From Blautia sp. (GTDB lineage Bacteria > Bacillota > Clostridia > Lachnospirales > Lachnospiraceae): 47,831 bases of DNA. Under the pieces are notes generated by a model. It was not told the origin of the DNA. It saw only the letters and a list, made by a program, of their open reading frames with translations, and made no database searches. The position numbers and the translations under genes were made by a program. Shown piece by piece: positions 1-7,604 of the stretch. The DNA lies in assembly GCA_022777285.1 (NCBI GenBank), contig JALFGN010000007.1:1-47831 (forward strand), read 5' to 3'. The first letter of the stretch is position 1. Each line of letters starts with the position of its first letter.

Positions 1-194
1 AATGCGGTTCTTATGTCGGCATAGACAATGAGACGACTGAGTTTAAACTGTATGGTAGAAATGTAATCCGCTCGCCTAAAGCGAGCAGGTGTCGCAAGAC
101 ACCTATAGGAAGCACGCGACTTCAGTCGTGTGAGGCTTCACTATATGTACTACTTTTCCTTTCAATTCGGCAAGTAATAGGCAGGGCAGTTTAA
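1..194 (+). pseudogene. tnpB: TnpB (IS200/IS605 OrfB-like) C-terminal end, cut by window edge
   Basis: An open frame enters from the left edge (codons starting at base 3) and stops at 192-194. It reads CGSYVGIDNE, then a basic tail with RKTPIGSTRLQSC. That tail is typical of clostridial TnpB proteins, where the last codons overlap structured DNA at the element's right end. TnpB is an RNA-guided RuvC-type nuclease encoded by IS200/IS605 and IS607 elements. Only about 63 residues are visible, so the catalytic residues cannot be checked. The frame runs past the predicted element end near base 141 into flanking DNA, so the last residues may not be native. The call rests mainly on the hairpins and the tail composition. 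Whether the gene is intact upstream cannot be seen. Confidence 0.55.
69..141 (+). ncRNA. Right end of IS200/IS605 element with omega/reRNA-like hairpins
   Basis: Three hairpins follow one another: GCTCGC/GCGAGC (70-75 with 81-86), AGGTGTC-GCAA-GACACCT (87-104, a perfect 7-bp stem with a GNRA loop), and CACGCGAC-TTCA-GTCGTGTG (113-132, 8 bp with one G-U pair). They are followed by AGGCTTCAC ending at 141. A terminal hairpin followed by a TTCAC-like tail is the usual right-end layout of these single-strand transposons. In TnpB systems the same bases form the 3' scaffold of the guide RNA. If so, the guide would start at about base 142. Inferred from structure only; no RNA evidence is available here. 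Confidence 0.55.
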
Positions 195-304
195 GTCGTT
201 GCTTATGACTTGTTGAATCTGTCATTGTTTTATCCTGTGAAGAATAAAAGATAGATTTTTGCAGGAAATTATGATATCCTTTTTATAAAAGGAGGTCGAT
301 TGCC

Positions 305-847
305 GTGATTGAAGAAATACTTGCGTATAACAAAAAATTTGTCGAAGAAAAAGGATATGAAAAGTATGCAGCCAGTAAATATCCAAACAAGAAAATAGCG
401 ATTCTTACCTGCATGGATACCCGTCTGGTAGAATTATTGCCTGCTGCGCTGGGGCTTAAGAACGGAGATGTGAAAATTATTAAAAATGCAGGTGGTGTGG
501 TAACCAGTCCCTTTGGAAGTGTGATCCGAAGTCTTCTGGTTGCAATCATTGAGCTTGGGGTTGAGGAAATTATGGTAATTGGCCATACAGACTGTGGTGT
601 ACAGCATATTGACAGTGAAATGATGATTCATCATATGAAGGAGAGAGGAATCTCTCAGGAATCCATTGATCTGATGAAATATTGCGGGATTAATTTTGAA
701 GAGTGGCTGGCTGGTTTTGAGACAGTTGAACAGTCTGTCAAGAATACGGTAGACACCATAAGAAATCATCCATTGATTCCGGCAGACATCAGAATCGGTG
801 GTTATGTAATTGATACAGTAACAGGAGAGTTGACAGTTTTGGATTAG
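305..847 (+). CDS. Beta-class carbonic anhydrase
   Basis: This 180-residue cytoplasmic enzyme would interconvert CO2 and bicarbonate. The beta-class zinc site is visible: Cys36 with the Asp38/Arg40 dyad in CMDTR, and His94 and Cys97 in GHTDCG. Its length fits the short bacterial subfamily. The start is GTG at 305, nine bases after a strong GGAGG at 291-295. The gene stands alone: a transposon end lies upstream and a strong bidirectional terminator separates it from the convergent phosphatase gene. Bicarbonate supply would serve carboxylation steps such as PurE and carbamoyl phosphate synthesis, which is an inference from general metabolism. No clear promoter was found upstream. Confidence 0.93.
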   Translation: MIEEILAYNKKFVEEKGYEKYAASKYPNKKIAILTCMDTRLVELLPAALGLKNGDVKIIKNAGGVVTSPFGSVIRSLLVAIIELGVEEIMVIGHTDCGVQHIDSEMMIHHMKERGISQESIDLMKYCGINFEEWLAGFETVEQSVKNTVDTIRNHPLIPADIRIGGYVIDTVTGELTVLD

Positions 848-859
848 TATACAGAGGAA

Positions 860-910
860 GGGAGTGCTGCAAATAACTGATTCATCAGTTATTTGCAGCA
901 CTCCCTGTTT
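860..910. terminator. Bidirectional intrinsic terminator
   Basis: A perfect 21-bp stem (860-880 with 885-905) closes a TTCA loop. It is followed by TGTTTTTATT on the plus strand. It sits between the convergent carbonic anhydrase and HAD phosphatase genes and can serve both. Confidence 0.9.
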
Positions 911-913
911 TTA

Positions 914-1717
914 TTAAGAGATGCTTTTTAGCCACTCTTCATGTAGTTTGGAAACGGACGACATGATATAATCCGGCTGATGTTTGTATGCTTTTGCTTC
1001 CGCTTCAGTCGCCTCACCGGATAATACCAGAACTGTTTCCACACCGGCATGATACCCACATAAGATATCTGTATACAGGCGATCACCGACGATCAGCGTT
1101 TCTTCTTTGCGATAATTGTTCCGCTGCAATGCCAGTTCGACCATAGCAGGCTCCGGTTTCCCAATAAAATATGGCATGCGCTTTACGGCATGTGCAAGCA
1201 TTTCGCAGATAGATCCGCAATCCGGTACGAATCCAAACTCAATCGGGCATACATAATCAGGATTTGTCGCAAGATAATCTACTTTTTTTGTACTCAGCAA
1301 TTTGCAGGTATCAGATAATTTTTCGTAGGTCAGCTGATTATCATAAGAAACCACAACACAAGTAATTCCTTCATCATCACAATCTGTTGTTACACGAATT
1401 TTATTTTTATTCAGTTCCCGGATAAATGATCTGGTTCCAAGCACATAGATCAGTTCGTCTGCATGGTGTTTCTTCAGATAATCAATTGTTGCATAGGATG
1501 CTGTCAGAAAATTGGTATAATCTGTAGAGATTCCCAGAAGCTGAAAGAACTTCATATAATCATCGATACTCTTGGTCGCATTATTTGTGATAAATACAAA
1601 TTGCCCGCCATTTGCCTTGATATTTTTTAGAAAAGATGCGGATCCTGCAATAAGCTGGTTTCCTTTACAGATTGTACCATCTATGTCCAGAAGAAAAAGT
1701 TTTTTATTTTTCAGCAT
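914..1717 (-). CDS. HAD-IIA family sugar/glycerol phosphatase (NagD/PGP-like)
   Basis: This 267-residue haloacid dehalogenase-type phosphatase shows motif I DIDGT (nucleophile Asp11, acid/base Asp13), motif II ITNNATKS (43-50), Lys187 in GKPEP, and motif IV GDRLYTDI with Asp212 and Asp217. The long middle segment is the type IIA cap, as in NagD, AraL and phosphoglycolate/glycerol-3-phosphate phosphatases. It is the last gene of a minus-strand run, only 3 bases after the glycerophosphodiesterase gene, so the two are almost certainly co-transcribed. That context suggests it acts on glycerol-3-phosphate or a related product released by the upstream enzymes. The substrate is inferred; the family is certain. 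Confidence 0.88.
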   Translation of the reverse strand: MLKNKKLFLLDIDGTICKGNQLIAGSASFLKNIKANGGQFVFITNNATKSIDDYMKFFQLLGISTDYTNFLTASYATIDYLKKHHADELIYVLGTRSFIRELNKNKIRVTTDCDDEGITCVVVSYDNQLTYEKLSDTCKLLSTKKVDYLATNPDYVCPIEFGFVPDCGSICEMLAHAVKRMPYFIGKPEPAMVELALQRNNYRKEETLIVGDRLYTDILCGYHAGVETVLVLSGEATEAEAKAYKHQPDYIMSSVSKLHEEWLKSIS

Positions 1718-1720
1718 AGC

Positions 1721-2461
1721 TCACTTTCCCGCTTTTTTCTTAATCTGTACGGCAACGTCAGGATAATTTGTGATAATTGCAGTTACTCCTGCACCAATCA
1801 GCCAATCCATATCCTTTTCTTCATTTACAGTCCAGACACGAACATTTAATCCGCTTTTGAGATATTCATCTAAGAAATCGGCAATTTTAACGTGATATAT
1901 CGCCGGATGCAGTCCGTCTACATTTGTATCTTTGGCATAATCTGTGACATCAAGAATCACGTCACTGTATAAATACGCAGTTTCTGCTTCCGGAACGATT
2001 TTTTTGATCTGCTGAATACTATAATGATTAAAAGAAGAATAAATCACTTTCTCTTCCATGCCAGATTTTCTTACAAGATCTGCAACTATTTGCTCAATAT
2101 CCGGATACCAGTAAATGCCTGTTTTTAATTCAATATTTACCAGAATACCGGATGCTTTTACAGCATCCAGTACCTCTTCTAATGTTGGAATCTTTGATGT
2201 GGTATACGCGGGGAATTTGCTCTCCAGTACCGTCAACTCTTTTAATTCTTTCAATGTATAGTCTTTGACATATCCAGTTTTCGATGTTACCCGGTCAATT
2301 GTTTCATCATGGATAACAACTGGGATTCTATCGCGGGTAAGCTGCACATCAAGCTCGATTCCGTCAGCCCCCTGCTTAATTGCAAGTGCAAATGCTTCCA
2401 GTGTATTTTCCGGTGCATATCCGCTTGCACCTCTGTGTGCAAATATTTTTGTTTTGCTCAA
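1721..2461 (-). CDS. ugpQ: Glycerophosphodiester phosphodiesterase (UgpQ-like, cytoplasmic)
   Basis: This 246-residue enzyme hydrolyses glycerophosphodiesters to glycerol-3-phosphate and an alcohol. The GDPD barrel signature is complete: HRGASGYAPENT with His9 and Arg10, the metal-binding ELD (Glu36, Asp38), His51 in IHDETIDR, and a later NIELKTG strand. It has no signal peptide, so it would act inside the cell on imported substrate, as UgpQ does in E. coli. It lies 20 bases after the solute-binding protein gene and 3 bases before the HAD phosphatase gene, matching the ugp operon logic of import followed by cleavage. The family assignment is firm; the exact head-group preference is unknown. 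Confidence 0.93.
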   Translation of the reverse strand: MSKTKIFAHRGASGYAPENTLEAFALAIKQGADGIELDVQLTRDRIPVVIHDETIDRVTSKTGYVKDYTLKELKELTVLESKFPAYTTSKIPTLEEVLDAVKASGILVNIELKTGIYWYPDIEQIVADLVRKSGMEEKVIYSSFNHYSIQQIKKIVPEAETAYLYSDVILDVTDYAKDTNVDGLHPAIYHVKIADFLDEYLKSGLNVRVWTVNEEKDMDWLIGAGVTAIITNYPDVAVQIKKKAGK

Positions 2462-2481
2462 TTTTTATTGCCTCGCTTCTC

Positions 2482-3870
2482 TTAATTATTGACCGTATTA
2501 TAGTCTGTAATTGCTTTGTTAATAGAATCTGACATTTTCTGTACTGCTGTATCAACATCTTCTTTTCCGTTCAGCATGCTTTCGATTTCAGACTCAACAG
2601 TTGCTCTTGCTTCTGGGAATACACTTAAGAGTGCACCGCAATATTTCGGTGAAGAATCGTGAAGCTGATCAATTGCTGTCTGGAACTGAGGATACTGCTG
2701 GATATTATCTTTGAATGTCTGTTCATCATGTGCTTTTGTAGTAACAGGGAAATATCCTGTCTGTGCATTCCAGTATGCCTGTGATTCTGGGGAAATCAGG
2801 AATTTTACGAATTCCCATGTCGCACGAAGTTTCTTTGAATCTTTATTATTCAGTGCCCACAGAGAAGCTCCTCCAATGGATACTCCGCCTTCATCACTTG
2901 AAGATACCTTCGGGAAATATGCGGTTCCAACTTCAAATTTTCCGTTTACATCCTGCAGAATCTGTTTTAATGAAGCTGTAGATCCCAGTGTGATTGCTGA
3001 TTTTCCTGCTGAGAAATCTGCAAGACCTGCATCACCGCCTTTTCCGACGATTGGTGCATATCCATCTTTGTTGAGTTTCTGCCATGCTGTCAGAATGTTC
3101 TTAGCAGCTCCGTTTTTGTCAAATTCAACAGCTGTTGCGGCTTCCGTACGTCCATTTCCATTATTGGCATAATCCAGTCCCTGCTTGCTAATAAGCTGTT
3201 CGAAGAACCATCCGTAAATGCCAAGTGACATTACTTCGCTGGCGCCGCCGTTTTTCATTAACTGATCACCAACCTGGTCAATTGCTTCAAGACTGTCCGG
3301 GATTTCTGTAATACCGGCTTTGTCAAACATATCTTTATTATAATACATAATTGGTGTTGATGAGTTAAAAGGCATAGAATATAGCTGATTATCAATGGTA
3401 TAGTAAGCAGCAAGATTTGGTTCGATTTCAGATACATCGTAATTATCTGCATCGATCATTTTTTGCATTGGAACGGTCCAGCCGGACTCGATCATAAAGC
3501 GGGTACCGATTTCATACACCTGTACCAGATCTGCACCCATATTTCCAATCTGCGCACTTTTTAATTTATTCAGAGAATCATCATATTCACCCTGATATTG
3601 CGCTTCTACGGTAATGCCATATTCATTTTCATCATTGAATTTGTTTACAAGTGTATCGATGGCCTGTCCATTGACGCCGCCCATAGAATGCCAGAACGTA
3701 ATTGTAGTTCCGTCTACATCTTTTGCTGCTGCCATTTCTACCTTTTCGCTGCCATCTGCAGTATCAGATGTTCCATCCTGACTGATGGAAGATTTTCCAC
3801 TGCCGCATCCTGCGAGCATTCCGACAGTCATTGTTGCCATAAGTAATAATGAAACTGTTTTTTTCTTCAT
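2482..3870 (-). CDS. ugpB: Extracellular solute-binding lipoprotein (UgpB-like)
   Basis: This is the substrate-binding subunit of an ABC importer. The start chosen is the ATG at 3870 (MKKKTVSLLL), which has AGGAGG a few bases upstream; the longer open frame to 3930 has no ribosome site. A lipoprotein signal peptide ends in LAGC with lipidated Cys22. A Ser/Gly/Asp-rich linker follows, then a family 1 binding-protein fold beginning TFWHSMGG. Mature length (about 440 residues) fits UgpB-type proteins. The adjacent UgpQ-like enzyme and UgpC-like ATPase make glycerol-3-phosphate or glycerophosphodiesters the likely ligand, but related sugar-binding proteins look similar. A 109-base gap with hairpins separates it from the permease gene upstream. 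Confidence 0.88.
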   Translation of the reverse strand: MKKKTVSLLLMATMTVGMLAGCGSGKSSISQDGTSDTADGSEKVEMAAAKDVDGTTITFWHSMGGVNGQAIDTLVNKFNDENEYGITVEAQYQGEYDDSLNKLKSAQIGNMGADLVQVYEIGTRFMIESGWTVPMQKMIDADNYDVSEIEPNLAAYYTIDNQLYSMPFNSSTPIMYYNKDMFDKAGITEIPDSLEAIDQVGDQLMKNGGASEVMSLGIYGWFFEQLISKQGLDYANNGNGRTEAATAVEFDKNGAAKNILTAWQKLNKDGYAPIVGKGGDAGLADFSAGKSAITLGSTASLKQILQDVNGKFEVGTAYFPKVSSSDEGGVSIGGASLWALNNKDSKKLRATWEFVKFLISPESQAYWNAQTGYFPVTTKAHDEQTFKDNIQQYPQFQTAIDQLHDSSPKYCGALLSVFPEARATVESEIESMLNGKEDVDTAVQKMSDSINKAITDYNTVNN

Positions 3871-3912
3871 AATGTTCCTCCTGATGTTATCCTTCTGATT
3901 TGAATAAAATTG

Positions 3913-3964
3913 TGTGTAATATTTATACACATTATATATAGAATCGGGAGTATATATTTTCCCG
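3913..3964 (-). other. Two hairpins between permease and binding-protein genes
   Basis: In the gap between ugpE and ugpB lie TGTGTA/TACACA (3913-3918 with 3926-3931) and CGGGA/TCCCG (3945-3949 with 3960-3964). Neither is followed by a good U run on the minus strand. They could shield the 5' end of a processed ugpB message, a common way to raise binding-protein output over permeases. AT-rich TATATAAT lies between them and could be an internal promoter element. Confidence 0.35.
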
Positions 3965-3979
3965 TTTCCAGCATGAGCA

Positions 3980-4897
3980 TTAACCTTTTACAGCGCCTGA
4001 GAACATTCCTCTGATCAGCTGTTTTTGTCCGATAATGAAAATTGATATCGATGGAATGATGATCATTACCACACCTGCGATCATTAAAGTGATCGACTGT
4101 GAATCTACGCTGTCAAGCATACTGATACCAATCTGTACGGTTCGCATATTGTTGGATCCTGTTACAAGAAGTGGCCACATGTACATATTCCATGCATTGA
4201 TAAAGGTATAAACTGCCATGGCTCCGATTGCCGATTTTGTTAACGGAATCAGAATTTTGATAATGAATTTCAAATTGCTGCAGCCATCAAGTTTTGCTGA
4301 TTCATAAAGTGATATTGGGAATGTAATATAAAATTGGCGGAATAAAAAGATTCCCATTGCCGAGGTCAGATACGGAATGATCAGTACTGCATACGTATCC
4401 AGGATTCCCCAGCTTCCGACGGTCAGATAATTGGAAATGATCGTTGCTTCCCCCGGAACCATCATTGTTGCCATAACAATCGCAAAAAGGATTCCTTTTC
4501 CCTTAAATTCCAGAAAAGAAAATGCAAATGCGGCAAGGGAGCAGGAAATAATCTGTCCGATGGTAATGCATCCTGCCATGATAAATGAATTTAAAATGAA
4601 CCTAAGAAGCGGAACGGTTGTAAATGCTTCTTTAAAATTCTGCAGTGTCGGATGCTTTGGAAAAAGATTCAGATCCGTTGTAAATAATTCGTTCGACGGC
4701 ATTAAGGCAATGCTGATTGCATATAAAAGAGGAAGAAGTACAAGGATTGCAAAGACAATATTTGCCGTAAGCCGCAGTGCTGTCTTACTTCTTCTTTTTG
4801 CCAGTGCTTTGGCATTCATTTTATTTTTCAATTCCAGAAGTTCACTTTTTGAATATTTTTTTTCTATAGGAATTGCCATACTATTTAACTGACTCAT
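3980..4897 (-). CDS. ugpE: ABC transporter permease (UgpE/MalG-like)
   Basis: This 305-residue inner-membrane permease has a basic cytoplasmic N terminus and about six membrane segments, the first near residues 45-65. The EAA loop that docks the ATPase reads YESAKLDGCSNLKF, close to the family form, in the C-terminal half. It forms the heterodimeric channel with the upstream UgpA-like subunit. Its start codon overlaps the stop of the upstream gene by one base (TAATG), so translation is coupled. An AGGAG lies inside the end of ugpA. The family is firm. The substrate is assigned by operon context only. Confidence 0.9.
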   Translation of the reverse strand: MSQLNSMAIPIEKKYSKSELLELKNKMNAKALAKRRSKTALRLTANIVFAILVLLPLLYAISIALMPSNELFTTDLNLFPKHPTLQNFKEAFTTVPLLRFILNSFIMAGCITIGQIISCSLAAFAFSFLEFKGKGILFAIVMATMMVPGEATIISNYLTVGSWGILDTYAVLIIPYLTSAMGIFLFRQFYITFPISLYESAKLDGCSNLKFIIKILIPLTKSAIGAMAVYTFINAWNMYMWPLLVTGSNNMRTVQIGISMLDSVDSQSITLMIAGVVMIIIPSISIFIIGQKQLIRGMFSGAVKG

Positions 4898-5760
4898 TAG
4901 TAATTTACTCCTTTCTTCTCAATGCGGAACATCACCAATGTTACAAGCATGATAATGATAAACAAGATGACAGACTGAGCAGATGCACTTCCAAAGCGAT
5001 AGTTAAAGAAGGCATCTCGGTAGATAGAATACACAATTACATTCGTGGATTCATTTGGTCCTCCCTCTGTCAGAATTTTGATCTGTCCAAAAGACTGGAA
5101 TGCCTGAATGATATTTACAACTACGGTATAGAACATAATCGGTGATAGTCCCGGAAGTGTCAGACTGAAAAACTGCTGAACACTGCTTGCACCGTCTACA
5201 GATGCTCTTTCATAGATTGTTTCATCAATATTTCCAAGACCTGCTGAAAAATACAAGAAGTTGATACCGCTGTTCAGCCAGGCTGTAAGGATTGCAACAC
5301 AGTACAAAGCTGTATTTGGATCATTCAGCCAATTGATGTCCAATCCTAAAAGTTTATTGACAATCCCTACTGCCGGATGAAGCATGATCTGGAAAATCAT
5401 CGCCGCCGAGCTTGAGGCGATCGCCATCGGAAGTGCATAAGCGGTACTGAATCCCCGAATTCCCGGAAACGCTTTATTACACAGGACTGCTGCGATAAGT
5501 CCCAGGAGCATTCCGCCGAATACAACGATGACCACGAAGATCAGTGTGACTTTTAAACTGTTTCTGAAAGATTCTGAACTAAGCAGATCTATGTAGTTCT
5601 GAAGCCCTACGAAAATTTTTGCCTGTCCCATTTTATTCGTCATAAAAAGACTCAAATACACGGTTTTTATAAATGGATAGAACAAAAATACTGCAAATAT
5701 CAGAAGACTTGGCACCAGATAAAAATAAGGTGTAATCTTGAAATTTTTTTCTCTTTTCAT
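4897..5760 (-). CDS. ugpA: ABC transporter permease (UgpA/MalF-like)
   Basis: This 287-residue permease has six predicted hydrophobic segments, the first at about residues 13-35. Its EAA loop is YERASVDGASSVQQF. It pairs with the UgpE-like subunit, with which it overlaps by one base. It starts two bases after the stop of the ATPase gene, so ugpC-ugpA-ugpE are tightly packed. The short N terminus lacks the large extra domain of E. coli MalF, which fits UgpA-type permeases of Gram-positive bacteria. Confident as a carbohydrate-type ABC permease; the ligand is inferred from the neighbouring ugpQ. Confidence 0.9.
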   Translation of the reverse strand: MKREKNFKITPYFYLVPSLLIFAVFLFYPFIKTVYLSLFMTNKMGQAKIFVGLQNYIDLLSSESFRNSLKVTLIFVVIVVFGGMLLGLIAAVLCNKAFPGIRGFSTAYALPMAIASSSAAMIFQIMLHPAVGIVNKLLGLDINWLNDPNTALYCVAILTAWLNSGINFLYFSAGLGNIDETIYERASVDGASSVQQFFSLTLPGLSPIMFYTVVVNIIQAFQSFGQIKILTEGGPNESTNVIVYSIYRDAFFNYRFGSASAQSVILFIIIMLVTLVMFRIEKKGVNY

Positions 5761-5762
5761 TT

Positions 5763-6911
5763 TTAATATCCTTTCCTGTACAGATGCAGAATATTTTCCT
5801 CTGTTTCTATATCAAATACGTGAATCTTGTTTGGGTCAAAATACAGATCTATATTTTCGCCTACTTTTGTCTGGTTGGATGGTTCCAGCCTTACTGCATG
5901 TGTTTTGTACTGCTCATCAAAATACAGAATGACTTCTGCACCAAGCATTTCTCTGGTGACAACTGTTTCTCTGATTCCAACACTATTCTCTGCAAACCCA
6001 CTGGATCTTGCTTCTTCGTATTCATAGATATCCTCAGGTCGGATTCCAATCATCACACGTTTTCCGATATAATCCCGCTGAAGGATTGCTGCATTTGGTC
6101 CGGTTATATATATTTTTTTTACAGGACCTGTTGTTACAAAAATCAATACTGTTTTGTCAAATTCTTTTTCCACTTCACATTCAATAAAATTCATAGATGG
6201 TGCACCGACAAATCCTGCTACAAACTTATTTACCGGATGATTATAGATGTTCTGTGGTGTATCTACCTGCTGGATCAGACCGTCTTTCATAACAACGATT
6301 TTGGTTCCAAGAGTCATAGCTTCTGTCTGATCATGGGTTACATAAATAATAGTTGTATCTAATTGTTTATGTAATTTCTGTAATTCAACACGCATCTGTG
6401 CCCGAAGTTTTGCATCCAGGTTGGAAAGCGGCTCATCCATAAGGAAGGCTTTTGGCTGTCTTATGATTGCTGCTCCAATTGCAACTCTCTGTTTCTGTCC
6501 ACCGGATAATGCTGCAGGTTTTCTGTCGAGCAAAGATTCAATCTCAAGGATTTGGGCTACTTTTCTGACTCTTTTATCAATTTCTTCTTTTGGCACTTTG
6601 CGGATTTTCAGTGAGTATGCAATGTTTCCATAAACTGTCATATTTGGATATAATGCATAATTCTGGAAAACCATTGACATCTCTCTTTCTTTTGGTTCCA
6701 GGTAGTTACCGAGTTCTCCGTCAATCCAGAGTTCCCCATCCGTAATATCTTCCAGTCCTGCAATTAGTCTCAAGGTTGTAGATTTTCCGCATCCGGAAGG
6801 CCCTACGAAAATTACAAATTCTTTATCATGAATATCCAGGGTAAAATCTTTAACACCGTAATGTTCAGAATCAAATTGCTTACAGACATTTCTTAACGCA
6901 ATTTCTGCCAT
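5763..6911 (-). CDS. ugpC: ABC transporter ATP-binding protein (UgpC/MsmK/MalK-like)
   Basis: This 382-residue ATPase powers the importer. Visible motifs are Walker A GPSGCGKST (37-45), Q-loop Gln83 in FQNYALYP, signature LSGGQ (135-139), Walker B ending Asp159-Glu160, and switch His193. The C-terminal part from about residue 235 is the regulatory TOBE/OB region of the MalK family. The start at 6911 is preferred over an upstream ATG at 6932 because AAAGGAGG lies just upstream of it. It is the first gene of the minus-strand operon and follows a cre site. MalK-type ATPases can serve several importers, so it may also energise others. Confidence 0.93.
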   Translation of the reverse strand: MAEIALRNVCKQFDSEHYGVKDFTLDIHDKEFVIFVGPSGCGKSTTLRLIAGLEDITDGELWIDGELGNYLEPKEREMSMVFQNYALYPNMTVYGNIAYSLKIRKVPKEEIDKRVRKVAQILEIESLLDRKPAALSGGQKQRVAIGAAIIRQPKAFLMDEPLSNLDAKLRAQMRVELQKLHKQLDTTIIYVTHDQTEAMTLGTKIVVMKDGLIQQVDTPQNIYNHPVNKFVAGFVGAPSMNFIECEVEKEFDKTVLIFVTTGPVKKIYITGPNAAILQRDYIGKRVMIGIRPEDIYEYEEARSSGFAENSVGIRETVVTREMLGAEVILYFDEQYKTHAVRLEPSNQTKVGENIDLYFDPNKIHVFDIETEENILHLYRKGY

Positions 6912-6986
6912 TTTTTCCTCCTTTGTAACCATTCATGTGGCTTCGTTTTGACTTATGACCGTGTAGCATAATAACATTTTCATTTC

Positions 6987-7000
6987 TGAAAGCGCTATCA
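6987..7000. promoter_or_regulatory. Catabolite response element (cre) upstream of ugp operon
   Basis: TGAAAGCGCTATCA matches the Gram-positive cre consensus TGWAANCGNTNWCA at every defined position on the plus strand. It lies 76 bases upstream of the ugpC start, where bound CcpA would block transcription. A convincing -35/-10 pair for the operon was not identified, so the exact mode of repression is uncertain. Confidence 0.75.
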
Positions 7001-7088
7001 TGTTTTTGATAAAAAAATGTTAAATCCGTGTAATCGTTTTGGCCCATTCAGCCAAAATAACTTCTTTTTACAGATATAGAGGAATTGA

Positions 7089-7115
7089 AATAAGCCCGCC
7101 AAAGGCGAGCTTATT
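7089..7115 (-). terminator. Probable terminator after the 86-residue gene
   Basis: The 12-bp stem (7089-7100 with 7104-7115, one mismatch) lies about 60 bases downstream of the minus-strand gene ending at 7178. The U run after it (TTTCAATT) is weak. It would insulate the ugp operon from the upstream gene. Confidence 0.45.
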
Positions 7116-7177
7116 CAGAATGCTTATTTGTAGGTTTTCTCTGATTTGCGTTTTCAGGACAGCCCCTTCTCCGGAGC

Positions 7178-7438
7178 TTATAATTTCGGCACTTTTTGTG
7201 CACGGTTTTTCAGATATTCTTTTACACCGTCTACGTCTGTGTAAGCAAAATGACGCAGTTCATCTTCTGTCATATGTCCCAGATTTTCCAGATCATAATT
7301 TCCGGTAACGGCACAGCTTGGTTTCAGTTCTTCTTCTGTGAATCCCAATTCTTCCATTTGTTCTGGTGAAATATACTGAGATACTTCGATTTTGTTACAG
7401 GATTTACAGTGGTATACGGAAAATAATTCTTTGCTCAT
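7178..7438 (-). CDS. Small protein of unknown function with an N-terminal CxxC
   Basis: This 86-residue soluble protein is not recognised. The N terminus carries HCKSC (Cys11, Cys14) followed by ISPEQMEELGFTEEEL, and a further cysteine lies near residue 42. One CxxC pair alone does not make a full zinc ribbon, though a dimer or the third cysteine could complete a site. The C terminus is basic (KNRAQKVPKL). No membrane segment or signal peptide is seen. A GAGGT lies upstream of the ATG at 7438. It is transcribed divergently from proC. The charged composition, the proper ribosome site and a downstream hairpin support a real gene. Confidence 0.7.
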   Translation of the reverse strand: MSKELFSVYHCKSCNKIEVSQYISPEQMEELGFTEEELKPSCAVTGNYDLENLGHMTEDELRHFAYTDVDGVKEYLKNRAQKVPKL

Positions 7439-7604
7439 GTTTCTTTACCTCATATCAAGTGAAATTTGCGATATTCACCGCACTGCGTTTATCATATCAC
7501 AAATCCCGGCAAAAACACAGGTAATACTTGAAAAAATGAGAAAAAAAGGTAATAATAGGTAACAATATTTGAAAAAACTAATTGGAAAAAAGGAGAAATG
7601 ACGT

